Below are positions 1-5,051 of a stretch of 9,147 nt of DNA, piece after piece. Source of the stretch: Propionibacteriaceae bacterium (GTDB lineage Bacteria; Actinomycetota; Actinomycetes; Propionibacteriales; Propionibacteriaceae); contig CAJPNZ010000116.1 of assembly GCA_905372155.1 (NCBI GenBank), positions 1 through 9,147 of the forward strand. The letters run 5' to 3'. Under the pieces are notes generated by a model that was not told where the DNA came from, ran no database searches, and was given only the letters and a program-made list of their open reading frames with translations. The translations under genes were made by a program, and so were the position numbers. The first letter of the stretch is position 1; each line of letters opens with the position of its first letter.

Positions 1-667
1 GGTTGGAAACGATCAGGTCGAACCGTTCCCCCGCCACCGGTTCGTACAGCGACCCTTCCCGGAAGTCGACTTCCATGCCGCTCAGCGCCGCACCGAGGCG
101 TGCGAGCCGCAGGGCGCGCGGGTTGAGGTCGGTGGCGACCACCCGGTCGGCGTGGCGGGACAGGTGGTAGCTCTGCACCCCGCATCCCGTGCCGAGGTCG
201 AGGGCCCGCCCGACGTGACCTCGCATGGTGATCTCCGCCAGGGTCAGGGACGCGGGTGAGGCCCCCAGCACGTAGTCGGGCCGGGTCGGCTCCACGATCC
301 CGTCGAGCCCGGGGGTGAGGTCGCTGACCAGCCACCCGGAGGCGCCGTCGTCGGGTGAGGCGTAGGGCCGCAGCTCGACCACGGCCCGCGCGGATCCTCC
401 ATCCACGGCAATGATCCCCTGCGCCACCACGTCCAAGAAACACCCACCGAAGGCGCGTTCCGCGACCCCGGATGGCATCTGCTGCCTCAGCAGGAACATC
501 CGGATCAGCGTCGCGAGGGGGTCGCCCGCCCCGGCCAGGGTGACGTCGGCGGGCAGGGTGCAGTTGCGGTGCAACCCGGCCTGCCCGGCCTGCCCGATGC
601 GTTCCAGCACGGAGTCGGTGGTGTAGTCGATCTCGATCAGCCGGTCACGCAGCCGGGAAATGTCCAT
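1..667 (-). CDS. Class I SAM-dependent methyltransferase, N-terminal 222 codons (C-terminus cut by window edge)
   Basis: The reading frame starts at an ATG (667-665) and runs without a stop off the left edge. Residues 1 to about 140 form an N-terminal domain rich in short helices. I recall it from actinobacterial methyltransferases annotated as DUF7059/methyltransferase. The Rossmann domain follows: motif I DLGTGCG at 157-163, the acidic end of strand 2 at D180 (VVATDLNPRAL), and DLIVSN at 217-222. The next codon begins with C, so the usual (N/D)PPF/Y motif of N- or rRNA-base methyltransferases probably continues outside the window. That motif type favours an amino-group methyl acceptor (protein Gln, adenine or guanine), but the substrate cannot be told. 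It is not CbiT: it has the extra N-terminal domain and no B12-type features, and it faces away from the B12 genes. No good Shine-Dalgarno precedes the ATG. A TANNNT box six bases upstream suggests leaderless transcription. Confidence 0.85.
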   Translation of the reverse strand, partial: MDISRLRDRLIEIDYTTDSVLERIGQAGQAGLHRNCTLPADVTLAGAGDPLATLIRMFLLRQQMPSGVAERAFGGCFLDVVAQGIIAVDGGSARAVVELRPYASPDDGASGWLVSDLTPGLDGIVEPTRPDYVLGASPASLTLAEITMRGHVGRALDLGTGCGVQSYHLSRHADRVVATDLNPRALRLARLGAALSGMEVDFREGSLYEPVAGERFDLIVSN

Positions 668-673
668 GCCGAC

Positions 674-679
674 ACCATA
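674..679 (-). promoter_or_regulatory. Candidate -10 box for leaderless methyltransferase mRNA
   Basis: On the minus strand TATGGT (TANNNT type) ends six bases before the ATG at 667. This is the geometry of actinobacterial leaderless transcripts, in which the start codon is the first transcribed codon. The -35 position (about 697-702) has no TTGACA-like sequence and instead falls inside an inverted repeat. Inferred from spacing only. Confidence 0.4.
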
Positions 680-695
680 GAACCCCCGCGCGGGC

Positions 696-714
696 GTTCG
701 TGGCATTCACGAAC
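696..714. repeat. Perfect 7-bp inverted repeat, candidate operator
   Basis: GTTCGTG and CACGAAC are separated by five bases, giving a 19-bp dyad. It lies over the -35 position of the candidate methyltransferase promoter and about 40 bp upstream of the candidate lipoprotein promoter, so one dimeric regulator could affect either gene. It is not the LexA/SOS arrangement, which has GAAC first and GTTC second. No regulator is encoded nearby. Confidence 0.4.
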
Positions 715-754
715 CAAGTCCTCCCGGCCCCTTGCAGACCCGCCCCGGAGTTCC

Positions 755-783
755 TTGACTTCGTCCTCATCGGCGCTTAGCGT
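755..783 (+). promoter_or_regulatory. Candidate sigma-70-type promoter for the lipoprotein gene
   Basis: TTGACT (755-760) and TAGCGT (778-783) are separated by 17 bases. The -35 matches consensus in five of six positions and the -10 fits TANNNT. Transcription from here would give a 5' leader of roughly 85 bases before the ATG at 875. No other convincing pair was seen between 668 and 874. Confidence 0.5.
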
Positions 784-874
784 CGAGAACACGGCGTCCC
801 GCTGCACACGACCCAGCGGACCGGGACCACCGGAACATCTCCCATCGACCCGAGAACCGGAACGAGGCGAGAAC

Positions 875-1279
875 ATGAAAACCAGGCAAATCATCACGGG
901 GCTGCTGCCGGCGCTCTGCCTGCTCGGCTGCTCCACCACTGTCCCCGCGAACCCCTCCAGCGGACCCGCACAACCCAGCCCCATCAGCAACACAGATCCC
1001 CAGCCCAGCGGGGAAAAACCCGGCGCCGAGCTGAAAGGCACGGTCCTCGACGAGGACGGCGAGCCGATCGAGGACTGCAACATCGAGATCAAGGGGGACA
1101 CGAGGGAATTGGCCATCGTCACGGACACCTCGGGGACGTTCTCCGTCGGAATCCAACGCGGCTCGCAGCAAATCATCATCAACTGCGACAAGCACCAGAT
1201 CTACCAGAAGGAAGAATTCCCGGTTCAGGTCCCTGAAACCGACGAGTTCGAGCAGACCTTCACGGTACGCAGGAAATAG
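875..1279 (+). CDS. Small secreted lipoprotein with a carboxypeptidase-regulatory-like beta-sandwich domain
   Basis: The product is 134 aa. It has a short basic N-terminus (MKTR), a hydrophobic stretch at 6-18 and a lipobox LLGC with the lipidated cysteine at 19, so it should be anchored to the outer face of the cytoplasmic membrane. A Ser/Pro-rich linker (20-50) precedes a domain at about 53-134. Its pattern (LKGTVLDEDGEPIEDCNI, then TDTSGTFSV) resembles the CarboxypepD_reg/CnaB-like fold used in adhesion and binding. Cys68 and Cys104 could form a disulfide. The ATG is chosen over earlier in-frame starts because the signal peptide begins there and GAGG (864-867) lies seven bases upstream. 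Three of five arginines use AGG, CAA is frequent and the stop is TAG, unlike the B12 genes, which hints at a lineage-specific or acquired gene. The ligand is unknown. Confidence 0.82.
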   Translation: MKTRQIITGLLPALCLLGCSTTVPANPSSGPAQPSPISNTDPQPSGEKPGAELKGTVLDEDGEPIEDCNIEIKGDTRELAIVTDTSGTFSVGIQRGSQQIIINCDKHQIYQKEEFPVQVPETDEFEQTFTVRRK

Positions 1280-1296
1280 ACCGGGGTTTCCCCGGT
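1280..1296 (+). terminator. Hairpin directly after the lipoprotein stop codon
   Basis: ACCGGGG and CCCCGGT form a perfect 7-bp stem around a TTT loop, beginning on the base after the TAG. No T-tract follows, as is common for terminators in high-GC actinobacteria. It probably ends the lipoprotein transcript. Confidence 0.6.
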
Positions 1297-1299
1297 TGC

Positions 1300-1356
1300 G
1301 CAGCACTCAACCCGGTTTCGGGCGCGAAACGAGGCGTTTCCCGCGTTGAGTGCTGC
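1300..1356. repeat. 57-bp element bounded by 12-bp perfect inverted repeats
   Basis: GCAGCACTCAAC (1300-1311) is matched exactly by its reverse complement at 1345-1356. The 33-base interior holds two mutually exclusive smaller stems. One is GTTTCG (1315-1320) with CGAAAC (1325-1330). The other is GAAAC (1326-1330) with GTTTC (1336-1340). It lies between convergent genes, so it may act as a bidirectional terminator. Its long exact termini also fit a mobile palindromic intergenic repeat. Only one copy is in this window, so repetition in the genome cannot be shown here. Confidence 0.6.
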
Positions 1357-1368
1357 ATTACCGTGTTT

Positions 1369-1392
1369 CACGACCCCAGATCTGGGGTCGTG
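1369..1392 (-). terminator. 24-bp perfect palindrome after cbiD
   Basis: The 12-base half CACGACCCCAGA is followed directly by its reverse complement. As RNA it would form a 10-bp stem closed by a GATC tetraloop. It starts four bases after the cbiD TGA, so it is the likely terminator of the cbiC-cbiD transcript. Being fully symmetrical, it would also stop read-through from the opposite side. There is no U-tract on either strand. Confidence 0.6.
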
Positions 1393-1396
1393 CGGG

Positions 1397-2542
1397 TCAG
1401 TGGGCCCTCGCGAGGATCTTGCCGGCGCGGTCGATCACGACGATCTCCACTTCCACCGGCGCCCCGCCGAGGACCGCCAGTGCCTCGTCGCGCGCCGAGT
1501 CCGCGATCAGCTGCGGCAGGTCGATGCCGACCTCACCGGCGAGGGTGACGGCGTGGGCGACGGTTGCGACCTCTCCGATCGCGTCGGCCAGCTCCGGTGA
1601 GGCACCGGCCCCCTCCACCAGTTGACGCAGGTGGCCGGGCTGGATGCGGGTGCGGTGGGAGTGCAGGTCGAGGTAACCGGCCGCCAGTTTGGAGAGTTTC
1701 GCAACCCCCCCGACGATCGCGAGCCTGGGCAGCGGGTGTTTGCGCAGGTATTTCAGGACGGCACCGGCGAAGTCGCCCATGTCGAGCAGTTCGATGCCCG
1801 GGTACAGCTCCTCGGCGACCCGCTCCGACGTCGATCCGGTGCAGGCCGCTGCGCGCGTCGCACCGGTGGCGATGGCGACGTCGATGCCGCGGTGGATCGA
1901 AGCGATCCACGCCGAACACGAGTAGGGCACGACGACACCGGTGGTGCCCAGGACGCTCAAACCTCCGAGCACGCCGATGCGCGAGTTCCAGGTCTTCTCG
2001 GCGATGCGTGCGCCGTCGTCGATCGAGACGGTCACGCGCACGTCGGGCGCGACCCCGAGGCGCTCGGCGGCGGCGGTGATGTTGGCGGTGATGTATTCGC
2101 GGGGTTTCGGGTTGATGGCCGGCTCCCCCACCGGCAGCGGCAGCCCCGGCAGGGTGACGGTGCCGACGCCCTCACCGCCCGCGAACCTCACGCCACCTCC
2201 GGGCTCACCGGGTTCGACCACCACCCGCACGACCGCGCCGTGGGTGACGTCGGGATCGTCACCGGCGTCCTTCGTGACCGCCGCCATCGCCAGCCCGGGC
2301 CGTAGCCGCCACTGGGTCAGGGCGAACGCGGCTTCACGCCCACCGGGCAGCGCGATCCCGACCGGGTCGGGGAACTCGCCCGTTTCGAGGGCGACGAAGG
2401 CGCTGGTGGCGGCCGCGCAGGCGCACGCCCCCGTCGTCCAGCCGGGTCTCAGCTGCGACGACTCCAGTTGCGCCTTCCGGCCGCGGGGACGCAGCGCCTC
2501 CCGGCCCTCCGCGGCCAGGGCGGGATCGCCGTCAGCGGTCAT
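1397..2542 (-). CDS. cbiD: Cobalt-precorrin-5B C1-methyltransferase CbiD
   Basis: CbiD transfers a methyl group from SAM to C1 of the corrin ring in the early-cobalt branch, after CbiG has opened the lactone. The product is 381 aa, a usual length. Family signatures are LRPGWTTGAC at 31-40, KDAGDDPDVTHGA at 91-103, the GEGVGTVTLPGLPLPVGEPAINP block at about 123-145, and GGLSVLGTTGVV at 193-204. Near the end KHPLPRLAIVGGVAKLSKLA spans 269-287 and HSHR 294-297. The ATG overlaps the end of cbiC by 11 bp and has no clear Shine-Dalgarno, so translation is probably coupled to cbiC. The 30 residues before the first conserved block are not conserved as I recall the family, but no better start is available downstream. 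CbiD is specific to the cobalt-early pathway and, with CbiG and CbiX, sets the pathway type. Confidence 0.95.
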   Translation of the reverse strand: MTADGDPALAAEGREALRPRGRKAQLESSQLRPGWTTGACACAAATSAFVALETGEFPDPVGIALPGGREAAFALTQWRLRPGLAMAAVTKDAGDDPDVTHGAVVRVVVEPGEPGGGVRFAGGEGVGTVTLPGLPLPVGEPAINPKPREYITANITAAAERLGVAPDVRVTVSIDDGARIAEKTWNSRIGVLGGLSVLGTTGVVVPYSCSAWIASIHRGIDVAIATGATRAAACTGSTSERVAEELYPGIELLDMGDFAGAVLKYLRKHPLPRLAIVGGVAKLSKLAAGYLDLHSHRTRIQPGHLRQLVEGAGASPELADAIGEVATVAHAVTLAGEVGIDLPQLIADSARDEALAVLGGAPVEVEIVVIDRAGKILARAH

Positions 2543-3182
2543 TCGTGGTCTCGGCTCGGCTGGCCATCGCGTTCACCGCGGCGACCGCCATGGCGGAGCC
2601 GCCGCGGCGGCCGAGGACCGTGATGTACTCGACGCCGCTGTCGTCGGCGACCAGCGCGTCCTTCGACTCCGCGGCACCGACGAAACCGACGGGGATGCCG
2701 ACGATCGCCGCGGGCCTTGCGCCGGTCTCGCGCATCACCTCGAGCACCCTGAACAGCGCGGTCGGGGCGTTGCCGATGGCGACGACCGCGCCGTCGAGCA
2801 GGCCGTCCTCCTGCCACAGGTCGACGGCGGCGGCGGTTTTGGTGCAGCCCTTCGCCTCCGCGATCGCGGGCAGCCGGGGGTCCTTGATGTGGCAGACGAT
2901 CCGGGTGTGTTCGGGCAGGCGGCTGCGGATGATGCCGGTAGCGACCATCGACGAGTCACACAGGATCGGCGCCCCGGCCTCGAGGGCCTTGAGGGCGGCG
3001 GCGGCGACACCCGGCGTGAAGGCGATCAGGTCGGCGATCGCCGGATCGGCAGCGGCGTGGATCATTCGCACCACCACGGGCTCGACGTCCTCGGGGAAAC
3101 GCCCCAGGTTCGATTCCTCCCGGATGATCTCGAACGAGCGGGCATAGATCGGGCTACCGGTCTTGATGTAGTCATTGGTCAC
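2532..3182 (-). CDS. cbiC: Cobalt-precorrin-8 methylmutase CbiC (CobH-type)
   Basis: CbiC moves the methyl group from C11 to C12, forming cobyrinate from cobalt-precorrin-8, the last step before side-chain amidation. With the GTG start at 3182 the product is 216 aa, typical for the family. The N-terminus NDYIKTGSPIYARSFEIIREE aligns from memory with the Salmonella CbiC N-terminus. The catalytic histidine is His42 in RMIHAAAD, equivalent to His43 of CobH. GNAPTALFRVLE, GIPVGFVGAAESK and LGRRGGS follow in family order. The start is unusual. GGAGGT (3183-3188) touches the GTG with no spacer, while an ATG at the ideal distance (3175-3173) is out of frame. A TANNNT box at 3190-3195 would allow leaderless GTG initiation instead. 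It is first of a two-gene unit with cbiD and carries no riboswitch of its own. Confidence 0.93.
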   Translation of the reverse strand: MTNDYIKTGSPIYARSFEIIREESNLGRFPEDVEPVVVRMIHAAADPAIADLIAFTPGVAAAALKALEAGAPILCDSSMVATGIIRSRLPEHTRIVCHIKDPRLPAIAEAKGCTKTAAAVDLWQEDGLLDGAVVAIGNAPTALFRVLEVMRETGARPAAIVGIPVGFVGAAESKDALVADDSGVEYITVLGRRGGSAMAVAAVNAMASRAETTNDR

Positions 3183-3195
3183 ACCTCCAAGACTA
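3183..3195 (-). promoter_or_regulatory. Candidate -10 box and misplaced Shine-Dalgarno of cbiC
   Basis: On the minus strand TAGTCT (3195-3190) ends seven bases before the GTG at 3182, fitting the actinobacterial leaderless pattern. GGAGGT (3188-3183) directly abuts the GTG and is too close to act as its ribosome-binding site. No -35 hexamer is visible 17-18 bases upstream of TAGTCT. Which reading is right cannot be settled from the sequence. Confidence 0.4.
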
Positions 3196-3293
3196 TGGCA
3201 GTCACCGCCGGCCGCCGGCCAGCCGGGCGGGAGGCACGCCCCGACCGGGACACGCCTCGACCTTTCGGCTAGGACCTGCGAGCCGGAACTGGC

Positions 3294-3299
3294 TAGGCT
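3294..3299 (+). promoter_or_regulatory. Possible -10 box of the riboswitch-controlled cbiL operon
   Basis: TAGGCT fits TANNNT and would start transcription at about 3306, just before the riboswitch. No TTGACA-like -35 is seen at the matching distance. The rest of the divergent region (3200-3290) is GC-rich with short GC palindromes and no other recognisable site. Confidence 0.3.
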
Positions 3300-3320
3300 G
3301 TCCCGCGACGACTGACCATT

Positions 3321-3436
3321 CAGCTTGCCGACAACGAAGGAATCCGGTGCGAATCCGGAGCGGTGCCGCCACTGTGACCACCCGGGTGGGAGCCAGATAC
3401 TTCGGGCCAGCCAAGACCGAACGGGCGTAGCACCCG
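3321..3436 (+). promoter_or_regulatory. Cobalamin riboswitch controlling cbiL-cbiF-cbiEGH-cbiX
   Basis: The conserved cobalamin-aptamer core reads in order: GGAATCCGGTGCGAATCCGG (3339-3358), a GCGGTGCCGCCACTGT block (3360-3375), a CCACCCGGGTGG arm (3378-3389), and the B12 box GGGAGCCAGATACTTCGGGCC region (3388-3408). CTTG (3324-3327) and CAAG (3412-3415) could close the aptamer. The expression platform is the short hairpin CGGG/CCCG (3422-3425 with 3433-3436), whose last base is the first base of the Shine-Dalgarno GAGGAGG. Binding of cobalamin is therefore inferred to lower translation initiation of cbiL by occluding the ribosome-binding site. No terminator with a U-run is present, which supports translational control. 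Outer borders are approximate. It lies on the plus strand only and cannot act on cbiC-cbiD. Confidence 0.9.
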
Positions 3437-3443
3437 AGGAGGG
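3436..3443 (+). promoter_or_regulatory. cbiL Shine-Dalgarno sequence next to the riboswitch hairpin
   Basis: GAGGAGGG lies four bases before the ATG at 3448 and fixes that start over the earlier in-frame ATG at 3325, which falls inside the riboswitch. Its first G is shared with the 3' side of the regulatory hairpin. Confidence 0.75.
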
Positions 3444-3447
3444 CCAC

Positions 3448-4194
3448 ATGAGCGTTGACCGCACCCTGTCCGGAGTGGGGGTGGGTCCCGGCGACCCGGA
3501 CCACGTGACCATCAAGGCGTTGCGGACCCTGGAGGCCGCCGACGTCATTCTGGTGCCGAGCACCGAGGCCCGCGCCGGCGGCATCGGCCGCGCCGAGGAA
3601 ATCGTGTGTGCCCACCTGCCCGCCAAGGCCGGCGCGGTCCGCCGCATCCCGTTCTCCATGGCCGAACGCCGCGGCATCGGGCAGCGCCGGGCCGACGCGT
3701 GGGAGGCCTCCGCCACGGCCGCCGTCGAGGCGTTCGAGGCCGGCGCGAAGCGGGTGGCGTTCGCCACCGTCGGCGACGCGTCGGTGTTCTCGACGTTCTC
3801 CTACCTGTGTGACCTGGTGTCGCGGCGCGTCGAGGTCAAGGTCGAGGTCATTCCCGGGATCACCGCCATGCAGGCCATCGCCGCCGCCAGCCGCACCCCG
3901 CTCGTCGAGGGCCAGGAAATCCTGTCCCTCGTGCCGTGGACCGTCGGGCCCGAAACCCTGGCCCGCGTCTGCGAGGTCTCCGACACCGTCGTCATCTACA
4001 AGGGCGGCCGCGAAATGACCGAGCTCCGCGCCGTGCTGGATGCGCAGGGCCGCCTCAGCGAGGCCATCCTCGGCACCGACCTCGGGTTGCCCTCCGAACA
4101 CCTCGTGCCCCTGTCCGAGGTGACCGACCGTGCACCCTACTTCAGCACCGTCCTTGCCGCACCGAAACGTTCCACCACCGGAGGGAGAATATGA
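3448..4194 (+). CDS. cbiL: Cobalt-factor II / precorrin-2 C20-methyltransferase CbiL (CobI)
   Basis: CbiL methylates C20 of cobalt-factor II with SAM, the first methylation after cobalt insertion. The product is 248 aa, normal for this tetrapyrrole methylase family. The N-terminal glycine loop GVGVGPGDPDHVTIKAL spans 9-25. FATVGDASVFSTFSYL at 105-120 is the CbiL form of the family's GDP motif, with Ala in place of Pro after GD. IPGITAMQAIAA at 135-146 is the third family motif. The start is set by GAGGAGGG four bases upstream and by the position after the riboswitch. It is the first gene of the operon, and its TGA overlaps the cbiF ATG (ATGA). Translational repression here should be transmitted to downstream genes through the overlaps. 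The cobalt-containing substrate is inferred from the CbiD/CbiG/CbiX context. Confidence 0.95.
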   Translation: MSVDRTLSGVGVGPGDPDHVTIKALRTLEAADVILVPSTEARAGGIGRAEEIVCAHLPAKAGAVRRIPFSMAERRGIGQRRADAWEASATAAVEAFEAGAKRVAFATVGDASVFSTFSYLCDLVSRRVEVKVEVIPGITAMQAIAAASRTPLVEGQEILSLVPWTVGPETLARVCEVSDTVVIYKGGREMTELRAVLDAQGRLSEAILGTDLGLPSEHLVPLSEVTDRAPYFSTVLAAPKRSTTGGRI

Positions 4195-5051
4195 GCGGAC
4201 TGAGACTCGACCCGAAAGGCCTGGTGGTCTTCGTCGGGGCAGGCCCCGGGGCCGACGACTTGATCACCGTGCGGGGCGCCCGCGTCATCGCCGAGGCCGA
4301 CATCATCATCTGGGCCTCGTCGCTCGTGCACCCCGGGATCGTCGCCGACCACAAACCCGGCGCCGAGGTCATCGACTCCGCGTCGATCCCCCTGGAGGAC
4401 CTGGTGCCGCTTTACACGCGGGCCCGCGACGAAAAACTCCTCGTCGCCCGCGTCCACACCGGCGACCCGGACATCTACGGGGCGACGGCGGAGCAGCGCG
4501 ACCTGTGCGCCCAGATCGGCATCCCCACCGAGACGATCCCCGGCATCTCGGCGTTCTCCGCCACCGCGGCCCGGGTCGACTCCGAGCTGACGCTGCCGGA
4601 GGTCGCACAGTCGATGATCCTCACCCGCCTCGAGGGCGGCCGCACCCCAATGCCCGAGAAGGAGAACATCCGCTCGTTCGCCGCCCACGGCACGACGATG
4701 TCGATCTACCTGTCGGCGGCCCGCAACAAGCAACTGGAGGCGGCCCTCCTCGAGGGCGGCTACCCCCCGGAGACGCCCTGCATCATCGGCTACCGCGTGA
4801 CCTGGCCCGACGAGGCCATCTGGCGGGTCCAGCTGAAGGATCTGTCGGCGACGATGAAGGAACACAAGCTCTGGAAGCACACGATCGTGCTCGTCGGCCC
4901 GGCCCTGGCCACCGACCGCGCCGCCAAACGCTCCCACCTGTACCACCCCGGTTTCCGGCACGAGTACCGCGCCGCCGACAAGGCCGCCGCAGCCGACCTG
5001 AGGGAACACGGCGCCACCACCTACAACCTGGAGAACGGAGACAACACATGA
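4191..5051 (+). CDS. cbiF: Cobalt-precorrin-4 C11-methyltransferase CbiF (CobM)
   Basis: CbiF methylates C11 of cobalt-precorrin-4, giving cobalt-precorrin-5A, the substrate of CbiG. The product is 286 aa, slightly longer than the roughly 250 aa typical of CbiF. The extra length is a C-terminal tail after VLVGPAL (233-239), including the YHPGFRHEYR segment. Motifs in order are VFVGAGPGADDLITVRGA (13-30), ARVHTGDPDIYGA (86-98), IPGISAFSATAA (116-127) and IGYRVTWPDE (199-208), which is close to the usual CbiF wording. GGAGGGAG (4180-4187) precedes the ATG, which overlaps the cbiL stop by 4 bp. The 3' end likewise overlaps cbiEGH by 4 bp, so the genes are translationally linked. Confidence 0.95.
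   Translation: MSGLRLDPKGLVVFVGAGPGADDLITVRGARVIAEADIIIWASSLVHPGIVADHKPGAEVIDSASIPLEDLVPLYTRARDEKLLVARVHTGDPDIYGATAEQRDLCAQIGIPTETIPGISAFSATAARVDSELTLPEVAQSMILTRLEGGRTPMPEKENIRSFAAHGTTMSIYLSAARNKQLEAALLEGGYPPETPCIIGYRVTWPDEAIWRVQLKDLSATMKEHKLWKHTIVLVGPALATDRAAKRSHLYHPGFRHEYRAADKAAAADLREHGATTYNLENGDNT

Noticed and set aside
1..667. The partial methyltransferase as the missing CbiT
   Set aside because: It has about 140 residues of N-terminal domain before motif I, whereas CbiT is a single small domain, and the NPPF/Y-type motif position fits amino-group methyltransferases. It also points away from the B12 units.
637..1306. Minus-strand frames over the lipoprotein (637-1191 and 767-1306)
   Set aside because: The plus-strand frame has a signal peptide, lipobox and Shine-Dalgarno. 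The minus frames have none and overlap each other.
1300..1356. CIRCE (HrcA) operator, suggested by GCACTC and GAGTGC halves
   Set aside because: CIRCE has a nine-base spacer and precedes heat-shock genes. Here the spacing between the halves is far longer and the site lies between convergent gene ends.
1941..3272. 443-aa open frame on the plus strand over cbiD and cbiC
   Set aside because: It is antisense to two motif-rich B12 genes, crosses their boundary and gives an Arg/Ala/Ser-rich low-complexity translation.
3325..3447. Upstream start of cbiL at ATG 3325
   Set aside because: The extra 41 codons lie within the riboswitch and are not methylase-like. The start at 3448 has a good Shine-Dalgarno and the expected N-terminus.
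3202..4101. 299-aa minus-strand frame over the riboswitch and cbiL
   Set aside because: It covers a structured RNA and an established gene on the other strand, with no ribosome-binding site or motif.
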